22,741 nt of DNA from JARRNO01 sp037384885. GTDB taxonomy: Bacteria; Acidobacteriota; UBA4820; DSQY01. The DNA lies in contig JARRNO010000027.1 of the NCBI GenBank assembly GCA_037384885.1, positions 1 to 22,741 on the forward strand, given 5' to 3'. Made by a program: the position numbers and the translations under genes. The notes beneath the pieces are model-generated. The model saw nothing but the letters and a program-made list of their open reading frames with translations, was not told the DNA's origin and ran no database searches. Shown here one piece after another: positions 1-8,042 of the stretch; the stretch's first letter is position 1; each line of letters opens with the position of its first letter.

Positions 1-3000
1 CCCGAACAACCGTTCGTCCATCTGCACCTTCATTCGGAATATTCGCTTCTGGACGGGGCGTGCCGTCTGGACGATCTGGCCGCCGAAGCCGCCTCGGACG
101 GCATGGAGGCCATGGCCATCACCGACCACGGCAATCTCTTCGGCGCCGTAAAGTTTTTCCGCGCCGCCGCCAAAAGGGGCATCCGTCCCATCATCGGCTG
201 CGAAGCCTACCTGGCCCCCGGCTCCCGGTTCGACCAGGATCCCATGGGCAACGGAAACCGCCCCTATTCACACCTCATTCTCCTGTGTGAAAACGAGACG
301 GGCTACCGCAACCTCTGCCGGCTCACTTCGGCCGCCTTCCTCGAAGGGTTTCATTACAAGCCGAGAATGGACAAGGAACTGCTGCGCAAGCACCACGAGG
401 GCCTCATCGCGCTGTCGGCGTGCCTGGGCGGCGAAATCCCCCAGAAAATACGGGCCGGGGACGACGAAGGCGCGCTGCGCAGCGCATTGGAATTCAAGGA
501 AATCTTCGGAGAGAATCACTTTTTTCTGGAAGTGCAGGATCACGGGATCGAGGATCAGAAAAAGGTCATCGACCACATGCGGGATCTTCACCGGGAAACG
601 GGGATCCCCCTGGTGGCGACCAACGACGTACACTTTCTCCGGCGCGATGATTTCGAAGCCCACAACATTCTCATGTGCATCCAGACAAAGACCACCCTGG
701 AGGAACGCAACCGGAGCAACAAGCTGGCCTACACGCGCGAGCATTACCTCAAGAACCGGAAGGAGATGTGGGATCTATTCGGCGACATTCCGGAGGCGCT
801 TCTCAACACCGCCGCCATCGCCAAACGCTGCCACTTCGCCTTCGATACGGACGCCAAGCACTACCCGGTCTTCAAGGTTCCCGAAGGAGAAACGCTGAAC
901 AGCTACCTGGAAAAGGTGGTCCGGGAAGGATTCAAGAGGCGGGTGGAGCAGGGGCTTTTCCGCGAAGCCGGCAAGGGACGGGAAGACGAATACACGGCCC
1001 GCCTTGACCGGGAACTGAAAATTATCACCCAGATGGACCTGGCGGGTTATTTCCTGATCGTCTGGGACTTCATCCGCCATGCCCGCGAAAACGGCGTCCC
1101 CGTGGGCCCAGGCCGCGGAAGCGCCGCAGGATCGTTCGTGTCCTATTGCATGGGGATCACCAACATCGACCCCCTGAACTACGGGCTGCTTTTCGAAAGG
1201 TTTCTGAATCCCGAGCGGGTGTCCATGCCCGATATCGACATCGACTTCTGCATGCGCGGCCGTAGCAAGATCATCGACTATGTCACCGAAGAATACGGCC
1301 GCAACAACGTGGCGCAGATCATCACCTTCGGAGAAATGAAGGCCCGGCTCGCCATTCGCGACGTGGGCCGCGCCCTGGGGGTGCCGCTGGCGAAGGTGGA
1401 CAAGATCGCCAAGGCGGTGCCGGCCGACCCCGGGATGAACATCACCATCGAGGGCGCCCTGAAGCTCAGCCCGCAGCTGAAAAAAACCTACGATTCGGAC
1501 GCCGAGGCGCGCGAAGTGCTCGACATCGCCAAGCGGCTCGAGGGGATGGCGCGGCACGCCTCCACGCACGCCGCCGGGGTGGTGATCGCACCCAGCTCCA
1601 TCCAGGAATTTCTGCCGCTCTACAAGGGGGCCGGCCGCGAAGAAATCACCACGCAGTACAGCAAGGATGAGATCGAGGCCCTGGGGCTACTTAAAATGGA
1701 CTTTCTCGGCCTCAGAACCCTCACCATCATCGCCGATACCCTGGCTCTGGTCAGGGAGGCCGGCCAGGAGCCGCCGGACCTCGAGTCGATCCCTCTCACC
1801 GACGAGGCGACGTTCGCCCTCTTCGGCGACGGAAACACAGACGGGGTGTTCCAATTCGAATCGGGGGGCATGAAGGACATCCTGCGCCGGCTCAAGCCGA
1901 AACGTTTCGAAGACCTGATCGTGCTGAACGCGCTCTACCGTCCCGGGCCGCTGGATGCGGGGATGATCGGCGAGTACATCGCCAGGGCCCACGGCACGAA
2001 AGAAGCCGCCGTGCCCATCAGCGAAGTCAAGCCCATTCTGGACGAGACACTGGGAGTGATCGTCTACCAGGAACAGGTCATGATGATCGCCCACCAGCTG
2101 GCCGGCTTCACCCTCGGCGAAGCCGACAGCCTTCGCAAGGCCATGTCCAAGAAGGACGCCAACGCGATGCAGGTCCTGAAGAAGAAGTTTCTTGAAGGGT
2201 GCAGAAAGCGGGGCGTGGACGCCAAGAAAGCCGAGGACCTCTTCGGCCATATGGAGACCTTCGGACGGTACGGCTTCAACAAGTCGCACTCGGCCGCCTA
2301 CGCGCTGGTCGCCTACCAGACGGCGTTTCTGAAAGCCCACTATCCGGCCGCTTTCATGGCCGCCACCCTCTCCAACCTGGCCGACAACACCGACCAGATC
2401 ATGAAGTACATGAACTCCTGCCGGGACATGGACATCGCGCTTCTGCCGCCGGACGTGAACCGCAGCCGGGAAGGATTCACCCTGGAAGACAACGCCATCC
2501 GCTACGGCCTTTCCGCAATCAAGAACGTGGGGCAGAGCGCCGTTCTTGCCATCCTGGAGGCCCGGAACCGGGCTGGAGAATTCAAGGATCTCTTCCAGTT
2601 CTGTCTTGAAGTGGACCGGAACCAGTTGAACAGGCGCGTGCTTGAAAACCTGGTCCAGGCCGGCGCCATGGATTGTTTCGGGGTTCCGAAGTGGGATCTT
2701 TTCGCGTCTATCGACAAGGCCATGGCGCAGGCGGTGCGCGCCTACGAGGACCAGTTGCGGGGACAGGCCGCGCTCTTCGGCGACGAAGAGGATGAGGCGC
2801 CTCCCGAATACGAGAAGGGCCAACCCTGGAAGAAGCTCGAATGCTACAACCGGGAGAAGCAGAGTCTCGGCTTCTACCTGACAGGCCACCCCCTGATGGA
2901 AAAGAAGCACATCCTCATGCGGTACGTGACGCACACGCTGAAAGAAATGGGCCATCTGCAGGAACCGCTGGAGGTGACCATCGGAGGCATGGTGACGCAC

Positions 3001-3516
3001 GTCCGGCAGCGCAAGAGCAAATCCAAAGGCGAGATGTACGCCGTGGTCTCACTGGAGGACATGGAGGCCCGCGCGGAAGCGCTCCTTTTTTCGGAAACTT
3101 ACAGCAACTATATTTCCAAGGTGGCGGCGGACAGGGCCGTTCTGGTCGTGGGACGGGCCGTTCCGGACGGAGACAAGACCAAGCTTATCGCCAACGCCGT
3201 CGTTCCGCTGGACGACGCCGCCGAGGAACTGCAGCCGCAAACGCGGGGTGTGCTCCTCAAGGTGCCCCACCGGCTTTGCGACGAGGACTGGCTGCTGGAG
3301 CTCTTTGAGAAGCTGCGGGCGCACTCGGGACCGGTCCCCGTCTACATGGACGTGGTGGACGAAGGAAAGGCCGTGACCCGTCTTCAGCTCGGCAGCGAAT
3401 GCCAGGTTAGCGCCGGACAGGGGCTGCTGAACGATCTGGACGGCTTTTTGGGACGCGACCGGGTCAAATACCTGTTCCGGCCCGCGGGCGGTGAAAGGAT
3501 GGAGAGCAGAGCATGA
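1..3516 (+). CDS. dnaE: DNA polymerase III alpha subunit (5' partial)
   Basis: This is the replicative DNA polymerase catalytic subunit. It is open from the first base of the window: 1171 residues are visible, and alignment by eye with the E. coli N-terminus (FVHL motif near residue 6) suggests only a few codons are missing. The PHP domain is at the N-terminus, with HLHLHSEYS (residues 7-15) and ITDHGN (40-45) metal-binding motifs. The polymerase core carries GPGRGS (369-374), the catalytic acidic cluster PDIDIDF (Asp411, Asp413) and KMDFLGL (Asp567). QAALF (922-926) matches the internal beta-clamp binding motif. An OB-fold-like segment lies at about 990-1045. The PHP histidines look intact, unlike in E. 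coli, so residual phosphoesterase or proofreading activity is possible. The stop overlaps the accA start (ATGA), an adjacency also found in E. coli. Confidence 0.97.
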   Translation, partial: PEQPFVHLHLHSEYSLLDGACRLDDLAAEAASDGMEAMAITDHGNLFGAVKFFRAAAKRGIRPIIGCEAYLAPGSRFDQDPMGNGNRPYSHLILLCENETGYRNLCRLTSAAFLEGFHYKPRMDKELLRKHHEGLIALSACLGGEIPQKIRAGDDEGALRSALEFKEIFGENHFFLEVQDHGIEDQKKVIDHMRDLHRETGIPLVATNDVHFLRRDDFEAHNILMCIQTKTTLEERNRSNKLAYTREHYLKNRKEMWDLFGDIPEALLNTAAIAKRCHFAFDTDAKHYPVFKVPEGETLNSYLEKVVREGFKRRVEQGLFREAGKGREDEYTARLDRELKIITQMDLAGYFLIVWDFIRHARENGVPVGPGRGSAAGSFVSYCMGITNIDPLNYGLLFERFLNPERVSMPDIDIDFCMRGRSKIIDYVTEEYGRNNVAQIITFGEMKARLAIRDVGRALGVPLAKVDKIAKAVPADPGMNITIEGALKLSPQLKKTYDSDAEAREVLDIAKRLEGMARHASTHAAGVVIAPSSIQEFLPLYKGAGREEITTQYSKDEIEALGLLKMDFLGLRTLTIIADTLALVREAGQEPPDLESIPLTDEATFALFGDGNTDGVFQFESGGMKDILRRLKPKRFEDLIVLNALYRPGPLDAGMIGEYIARAHGTKEAAVPISEVKPILDETLGVIVYQEQVMMIAHQLAGFTLGEADSLRKAMSKKDANAMQVLKKKFLEGCRKRGVDAKKAEDLFGHMETFGRYGFNKSHSAAYALVAYQTAFLKAHYPAAFMAATLSNLADNTDQIMKYMNSCRDMDIALLPPDVNRSREGFTLEDNAIRYGLSAIKNVGQSAVLAILEARNRAGEFKDLFQFCLEVDRNQLNRRVLENLVQAGAMDCFGVPKWDLFASIDKAMAQAVRAYEDQLRGQAALFGDEEDEAPPEYEKGQPWKKLECYNREKQSLGFYLTGHPLMEKKHILMRYVTHTLKEMGHLQEPLEVTIGGMVTHVRQRKSKSKGEMYAVVSLEDMEARAEALLFSETYSNYISKVAADRAVLVVGRAVPDGDKTKLIANAVVPLDDAAEELQPQTRGVLLKVPHRLCDEDWLLELFEKLRAHSGPVPVYMDVVDEGKAVTRLQLGSECQVSAGQGLLNDLDGFLGRDRVKYLFRPAGGERMESRA

Positions 3517-4535
3517 ACGATATCAAGGATTTCGAGCGTCCGATCCAGGAGCTCGAGGAACAGATCGAGAACCTTGAACTGTTCGGGGAAGAAGAAACCA
3601 AGGACAAGGAGTTGCAGGCCCTCCGCCGGAAGCTGGCCAAAGTCCGGAAGGAAATTTTTTCCAATCTCACGACCTGGCAGGTGGTCCAGCTGGCGCGGCA
3701 TCCCAAGCGCCCGCACGCTCTCGACTACCTGGAGGCGCTCTTCACGGAATTCCAGGAGCTTCACGGGGACAGGAGGTTCGCCGACGATCCGGCTGTAATC
3801 GCGGGATTCGCCCGGTTCGAGGGACGCCCCGTGTGTTTCGTGGGCCAGGAGAAGGGCCGGGACACCAAGGACAAAATCTACCGCAATTTCGGCATGCCCA
3901 AGCCCGAGGGATACCGCAAGGCGCTTCGTGTGATGAAGCTCGCCGAAAAATTCGGTATTCCCGTCCTGACCTTTATCGATACGCCTGGGGCCTATCCGGG
4001 CATGGACGCCGAGGAACGAGGCCAGGCGGAAGCCATCGCCTTCAACCTGCGGGAGATGGCGAATCTCAAGACGCCGGTGGTGGTGACGGTCATCGGAGAA
4101 GGGGGCAGCGGCGGCGCGCTGGCGCTGGGTATCGGCGACAAGGTCAACATGCTGCAGTACTCGGTGTACTCGGTCATCTCCCCCGAAGGCTGCGCCGCTA
4201 TTTTATGGAAGGACGCGGGGAAGGCGGAGGAAGCTGCGGCCGCGCTCAAACTCACGGCGCCTGATCTCCTCAAATTCAAACTGATCGACCGGGTCATCGA
4301 AGAGCCGCTCGGCGGCGTTCACGTGGATCCGCCCGCGCTGTACGCGAGCCTGGCCGACGCCATCAGAGAGGACCTCGACGCGCTTTCCGGAACGGACGCT
4401 GAAGAGCTCTTGGAACAGCGGTACGAAAAATTTCGAGTCATGGGCGCCTTTGCGGAAAACAACGCGGCGAGGTCGTCGAGTTCAGCCAAGGGGAAAAAGA
4501 ACAACACGACCGCCAAGCCGCCTGCTAAATCTTGA
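3513..4535 (+). CDS. accA: Acetyl-CoA carboxylase carboxyltransferase subunit alpha
   Basis: AccA is the alpha half of the carboxyltransferase that moves carboxyl from biotin-BCCP to acetyl-CoA, the first step of fatty acid synthesis; it works as an AccA2-AccD2 tetramer in the cytosol. The 340-residue protein has the N-terminal helical segment (FERPIQELEEQI), the RHPKRP segment, and the crotonase-fold core with DTPGAYPGMDAEERGQ and EGGSGGALALG followed by SVISPEGCAAILW. It is about 20 residues longer than E. coli AccA because of a low-complexity Ser/Lys/Asn/Ala tail after about residue 318, which is probably disordered. The ATG overlaps the dnaE stop, so the two are probably translationally coupled. 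No accD is in the window. Confidence 0.97.
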   Translation: MNDIKDFERPIQELEEQIENLELFGEEETKDKELQALRRKLAKVRKEIFSNLTTWQVVQLARHPKRPHALDYLEALFTEFQELHGDRRFADDPAVIAGFARFEGRPVCFVGQEKGRDTKDKIYRNFGMPKPEGYRKALRVMKLAEKFGIPVLTFIDTPGAYPGMDAEERGQAEAIAFNLREMANLKTPVVVTVIGEGGSGGALALGIGDKVNMLQYSVYSVISPEGCAAILWKDAGKAEEAAAALKLTAPDLLKFKLIDRVIEEPLGGVHVDPPALYASLADAIREDLDALSGTDAEELLEQRYEKFRVMGAFAENNAARSSSSAKGKKNNTTAKPPAKS

Positions 4536-4671
4536 CTTCCCTGCCGTTTCAGCCTAATGTACCAGATGAGGCCGGACCGCATCTCATGATGCCTGGGCGG
4601 ACGCCCTTCCAGGGGACGCCGACAGGGGAGTCCGGCGCGACAGAGAGATCTCACCCAGCGGGGTTTTTCAG
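4536..4671 (+). other. Intergenic leader with possible RNA structure
   Basis: The 136 bases between accA and the RicT-like gene hold no ORF that I trust and no clear terminator. GCCGGAC (4571-4577) can pair with GTCCGGC (4630-4636) over 7 bp. This would enclose a smaller CCTGG/CCAGG hairpin (4592-4613) and alternative ATGAG/CTCAT pairings. It could be a structured 5' leader or chance pairing in GC-rich DNA. Confidence 0.3.
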
Positions 4672-5343
4672 ATGACCATCTGCCAGATCGAATTGGACTC
4701 GCGGCCGCGCTCTGTTTATGCGGAGGTGAGCGAAGAGGACGCGTCGAGGGACACGCCTTGTATTCTCCGCGTGGGGGAAGGGATTCACTTCGGACGGGTC
4801 ACCGAGGCCAGGAGCTATCTTGCGGATTACGTCCGCTCCAAAGTCCTGTGCCCCGTGGTCCGAAGGGCCACCCCAGAAGACGTGGCCCGCCGGGAAAGGC
4901 ACCGGCAGCTCGAAATGGAAGCCTTCGACTATTGCCGTGAGCAGGCCGGGCGGCTCGGACTTAAGATGCGCATGGTCGCGGTGGAGATGCTGTTCGATGA
5001 ATCCCGTTTCATGTTCTATTACACGGCGGAACAGCGGGTGGACTTCAGGGAACTCGTCAAGATTCTCGCGCACCGGTACCGGACACGCATCGAAATGCGC
5101 CAGATCGGCCCCCGTGATGAAGCCCAGTTGAGCGACGGCTACGGGCATTGCGGCATGAGACTCTGTTGCTGCCAGCATCTCACGCGCTTCCAGCCTGTCA
5201 CGATCCGAATGGCGAAACGCCAGGGCCTGAGCCTGAATTCCGCCAAGATCTCCGGGGCATGCGGCCGCCTCATGTGCTGCCTGAGATTCGAGCAGGGATG
5301 CCCCTTGGAAGCGGCGAACGGCAACGGCTCCTCCAACGATTAA
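4672..5343 (+). CDS. PSP1 domain protein, RicT/YaaT-like
   Basis: The 223-residue cytosolic protein carries the PSP1 C-terminal domain. In Bacillus subtilis, RicT (YaaT) of this family acts with RicA and RicF in a complex that promotes RNase Y-dependent mRNA maturation and binds iron-sulfur clusters through conserved cysteines. The hallmark region is clear here: a cysteine cluster at 160 and 165-167, then FQPVTIRMAKRQGLSLN, then KISGACGRLMCCLRFE with Cys197, 202 and 203. It lacks the long tail of the Bacillus protein. The start is the only ATG before the conserved core, although the ribosome-binding site (GGGG at 4660-4663) is weak. It sits 21 nt before an Hfq-like RNA-binding gene, which suggests an RNA-related role. 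The family is certain; the exact role in a Gram-negative cell is not. Confidence 0.88.
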   Translation: MTICQIELDSRPRSVYAEVSEEDASRDTPCILRVGEGIHFGRVTEARSYLADYVRSKVLCPVVRRATPEDVARRERHRQLEMEAFDYCREQAGRLGLKMRMVAVEMLFDESRFMFYYTAEQRVDFRELVKILAHRYRTRIEMRQIGPRDEAQLSDGYGHCGMRLCCCQHLTRFQPVTIRMAKRQGLSLNSAKISGACGRLMCCLRFEQGCPLEAANGNGSSND

Positions 5344-5364
5344 AGACCCGTCAGGAGTGCAGGA

Positions 5365-5712
5365 ATGCCAGATAGAAAGCTGATTCGGCCCCATCTGCGC
5401 GATCACGTGGATCGCCGCAAAGAGGGAGGGGACAAAAAGGTACCCCGCGAACCCCAGCCGGAGGCGACGATGAACCCAACCCCCACTTCGCGCAGGAAAC
5501 ACGTTCCGCCGGAACAGACAAACGCCGAGAACTTTTACTACCTGAAGCAGATGAGCGCCAAAACGCCGGTGATCGTCGTGCTCATGGACGGCGAGGAACT
5601 GCACGGTTGGATCGAATGGTACGACAAGGACTGCGTCAAGGTGCGCTCCTTTAACGAACAAAGCATGCTCGTCTACAAACACGCCATCAAGTATATCCAC
5701 AAGGAGCGCTGA
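5365..5712 (+). CDS. Hfq-like Sm-fold RNA-binding protein, N-terminally extended
   Basis: Residues about 50-113 align with bacterial Hfq: Asn-x-x-Tyr-Leu in the first helix, then VVLMDGEELHGWIEWYD (Sm1; the Hfq Gln-Phe-Asp is Trp-Tyr-Asp here), and LVYKHAIKYI (Sm2), which keeps the proximal-site Tyr-Lys-His of Hfq. Hfq forms a hexameric ring that pairs small RNAs with mRNAs. About 50 extra N-terminal residues, rich in Arg, Lys, Asp and Pro, precede the Sm core. Two starts are credible: ATG 5365 (AGGAG 7 nt upstream, 115 aa) and ATG 5470 (GGAGG 5 nt upstream, 80 aa, close to the usual Hfq size). I annotate the longer form because its ribosome-binding site is good and it follows the previous gene closely. 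The stop lies 2 nt before pdxA. The Gln-rich N-terminal signature of classical Hfq is not conserved, so 'Hfq-like' is safer than Hfq. Confidence 0.8.
   Translation: MPDRKLIRPHLRDHVDRRKEGGDKKVPREPQPEATMNPTPTSRRKHVPPEQTNAENFYYLKQMSAKTPVIVVLMDGEELHGWIEWYDKDCVKVRSFNEQSMLVYKHAIKYIHKER
5470..5472 (+). promoter_or_regulatory. Internal alternative start of the Hfq-like gene
   Basis: GGAGG at 5460-5464 lies 5 nt before an in-frame ATG at codon 36. Initiation here would give an 80-residue protein made almost only of the Sm core. It may be a second start or the only true one. Confidence 0.4.
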
Positions 5713-5714
5713 GG

Positions 5715-6632
5715 ATGAGCCGTCCGAGGGTGCTGATCACAACTGGAGATCCCGGAGGCGTCGGCCCGGAAATTCTGGGGACCATGCTCCGGGACCCGGA
5801 GTTGATACACGGGGCCGAAATGACCGTCTTGGGTCCAGCCAGAACCCAGGAATCAGTTCCCGACGGCGTCCGGTGGGATGACGTGGACCTGCCGTCACTG
5901 GCCTTTCACAAGAGGCCGCATCCCGACAACGGACGCATCGCGCTGCTCGCGCTCGAAGAAGCGAGCCGCCGGATGGGCCGGGGCGAGGCGGACCTGCTCG
6001 TCACGGGACCCGTTTCCAAGGAAGCCATCCGCCGCTGCGGGGTGCCCTTTACCGGGCACACCGAATTCTTCGGGCACGCCTTCAACGCCACCTCTTACGT
6101 GGTCTTCCTGACGGGGTCCACGCCCGTCGCCCTTTTCACGAGCCATATCCCCCTGCAGGAGGTGGCGGCCCGGATCGACCAGGACACGCTCCAGGACTAC
6201 GTCCGAGGGCTCGCTGCCGCGTGGATGCGTCAGCTCGGCGTGACGCCGCGCTTTCTCATCGCTTCCCTGAATCCCCACGCCGGCGAAAGCGGCATGATCG
6301 GGCGCGAGGAAAGGGACGTGATGGAGCCGGCGCTGGAAAGTCTGATCACCCAGGGGATCGAGATCCGCGGGCCCTTTCCCGCGGACAGCCTCTTTTTGAA
6401 GCCGCAGGAGCCCGACTCGGTCATCATCGCCCTGTACCACGACCAGGGCATGATTCCCGCCAAGATGCTGAGCAGCGGCCACGCGGTGAACTGCACGCTG
6501 GGGCTGCCCTTTCTCAGGACGGCGCCGGACCACGGCCCGGCATTCGACATCGCGGGAACGGGGCAGGCCGATCCCGAAAGTTTCCGCCGCGCCGTCACCG
6601 AAGGCCTGGCGCTTCTCTCGCGGAGGCGCTGA
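5715..6632 (+). CDS. pdxA: 4-hydroxythreonine-4-phosphate dehydrogenase
   Basis: PdxA oxidises 4-phosphohydroxy-L-threonine with NAD(P) in the DXP-dependent route to pyridoxal 5'-phosphate. The 305-residue protein shows GDPGGVGPE at the N-terminus, the metal and substrate motif PFTGHTEFF, the LNPHAGESG loop, YHDQGMIPAK and LGLPFLRTAPDHGPAFDIAG near the C-terminus, all typical of the family. It is slightly shorter than E. coli PdxA (329 aa) without losing any core motif. The ATG follows the previous stop directly (TGAGGATG), and the stop overlaps the serS start by one base, so pdxA sits inside a tightly packed operon. PdxA-like proteins of other pathways exist, but the full motif set favours true PdxA. 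Confidence 0.94.
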   Translation: MSRPRVLITTGDPGGVGPEILGTMLRDPELIHGAEMTVLGPARTQESVPDGVRWDDVDLPSLAFHKRPHPDNGRIALLALEEASRRMGRGEADLLVTGPVSKEAIRRCGVPFTGHTEFFGHAFNATSYVVFLTGSTPVALFTSHIPLQEVAARIDQDTLQDYVRGLAAAWMRQLGVTPRFLIASLNPHAGESGMIGREERDVMEPALESLITQGIEIRGPFPADSLFLKPQEPDSVIIALYHDQGMIPAKMLSSGHAVNCTLGLPFLRTAPDHGPAFDIAGTGQADPESFRRAVTEGLALLSRRR

Positions 6633-7918
6633 TGCTGGACATCAACGTTCTTCGCTCGGATCCGGAAAAATGTGCCGCCGGACTCGCCAGAAAAGGGGTC
6701 TCCCGGAAATGGCTCGACGGTCTGCTTGACGCCGACCGCGACTACCGTGAAAAGCTTTCGGAAGTCGAAGCGCTCAAGGCGGAGAGAAATGAGAAAAGCC
6801 GCCTGATCGGCGCCATGAAGCGGGAGGGGAAGGATACCGCTCCCATCCAGGCGGAAGTCAGGGCTACGGGCGACCGCATCAAGGCGCTGGAGCCGGAGGC
6901 CGCCGAAGCGGAAGAAGCCCTCAAACAAAGGCTTCTCGAGACGCCCAACATCCCGGATGCCTCCGTACCCGACGGCAAAAGCGAAGAAGACAACCGCGTC
7001 GAAAAGACCTGGGGCGAGGCGCCCTCGTTCGAGTTTAAGCCGCTTGCGCACGACGATCTCGGGATCCGGCTCGGCATCCTTGATTTTGAAAGCGCGGCGA
7101 AAATTTCGGGAGCACGGTTCGTGGTGTACCGGGGCGCAGGCGCGAGGCTCGAGCGGGCTCTCATCACCTTCATGCTCGACCGCCAAACCCAGCAGAACGG
7201 CTATCTGGAAGTCTTGCCCCCGTATCTGGTCAAGCCGCATGCGCTCGTCGGTACGGGAAACCTCCCCAAGTTCGAGGAAGATCTCTTCAAAGTCAACGGC
7301 GGGGATTTCTATCTGATCCCCACGGCTGAAGTCCCGGTGACCAACCTGCACCGCGAAGAGATTCTGGAAGAAGACCGGCTCCCCATCAAGTATTGCGCCT
7401 TCACGCCCTGTTTCCGGTCCGAGGCGGGGTCGTACGGAAAGGACACGAAGGGGATTATCCGGCTGCACCAGTTTCACAAGGTGGAGCTGGTGAAATTCGC
7501 GAAGCCGGAAACGTCCTACGAAGAATTGGAATCGCTCACGCGGGACGCCGAATCCATCCTCGAGGCTCTGGGGCTTCATTACCGGAGAGTGACGCTCTGC
7601 ACCGGGGACATGTCCTTTACGTCTGCCAAAACCTACGACCTGGAGGTATGGCTGCCTTCGCAGAACCGCTTCCGGGAAATTTCCTCCTGCTCGAACTTCG
7701 AGGATTTCCAGGCGCGCCGGGCGGGCATCCGGTACCGGCCCGCCGGGGGCGGGAAGCCGCGATTCGTTCACACGCTGAACGGGTCCGGGCTGGCGGTGGG
7801 GCGGACGCTGGTGGCCGTCCTGGAGCAGTACCAGCGCGAAGACGGCAGCATCGTCATCCCCGAGCCCCTGCGTCCGTACATGGGCGGCATGGACATTCTC
7901 GAACCCGCTAAAAGTTAG
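6632..7918 (+). CDS. serS: Seryl-tRNA synthetase
   Basis: SerS charges tRNA-Ser, and also tRNA-Sec, with serine. In the latter role it supplies the precursor for selenocysteine, relevant because selB is in this window. The protein has 428 residues. It opens with MLDINVLRSDPE, then an antiparallel coiled coil (about 30-100) that grips the tRNA. The class II core follows: motif 2 FRSEAGSYGKDTKGIIRLHQF and motif 3 NGSGLAVGRTLVAVLEQYQ, ending in EPLRPYMGG. An in-frame upstream extension is open but reads through pdxA in another frame. The ATG at 6632, after GGAGG (6622-6626) and overlapping the pdxA TGA, is the natural start. No hairpin terminator is evident right after the stop; a tandem repeat begins 13 nt downstream. 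Confidence 0.97.
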   Translation: MLDINVLRSDPEKCAAGLARKGVSRKWLDGLLDADRDYREKLSEVEALKAERNEKSRLIGAMKREGKDTAPIQAEVRATGDRIKALEPEAAEAEEALKQRLLETPNIPDASVPDGKSEEDNRVEKTWGEAPSFEFKPLAHDDLGIRLGILDFESAAKISGARFVVYRGAGARLERALITFMLDRQTQQNGYLEVLPPYLVKPHALVGTGNLPKFEEDLFKVNGGDFYLIPTAEVPVTNLHREEILEEDRLPIKYCAFTPCFRSEAGSYGKDTKGIIRLHQFHKVELVKFAKPETSYEELESLTRDAESILEALGLHYRRVTLCTGDMSFTSAKTYDLEVWLPSQNRFREISSCSNFEDFQARRAGIRYRPAGGGKPRFVHTLNGSGLAVGRTLVAVLEQYQREDGSIVIPEPLRPYMGGMDILEPAKS

Positions 7919-7931
7919 CCACTCCATAGCG

Positions 7932-7987
7932 AGGAGGTTAGGAAGTTAGGAAGTTAGGAGGTTAGGAGGTTAGGAGGTTAGGAAGTC
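7932..7987 (+). repeat. Tandem repeat, seven units of AGGARGTT
   Basis: Seven head-to-tail 8-bp units, in order AGGAGGTT, AGGAAGTT, AGGAAGTT, AGGAGGTT three times, and AGGAAGTC. Variation is almost confined to the fifth base (A or G). Each AGGAGGTT unit also resembles a Shine-Dalgarno sequence. Four-unit arrays of the same family lie at 8308-8339, 21863-21894 and 21950-21981. Confidence 0.9.
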
Positions 7988-8001
7988 GCCGACCTCGCAG
8001 C

Positions 8002-8042
8002 TGTAGCGGCCTTTGCTTGCCAAAGGCCGAACCCGCAACGGC
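8002..8042 (+). repeat. REP-like element, GTAGCG hairpin family, copy 1
   Basis: TGTAGCG is followed by a perfect hairpin GGCCTTTG-CTTGC-CAAAGGCC (8008-8028), then GAACCCGCAACGGC. Further copies are at 8138-8174 (same orientation) and 12820-12862 (inverted). A GTAG-type tetranucleotide just 5' of a hairpin is typical of REP elements. Confidence 0.75.

Noticed and set aside
5365..5712. Frameshift or fusion as the cause of the Hfq-like N-terminal extension
   Set aside because: The extension has its own good ribosome-binding site, follows the previous gene closely and shows no similarity to a neighbouring gene, so a natural extension or alternative start is simpler.
6230..7927. 565-codon open frame antisense to serS and pdxA
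   Set aside because: It is a shadow of GC-rich codon usage. The translation has no recognisable domain, and the sense strand encodes complete SerS and PdxA.
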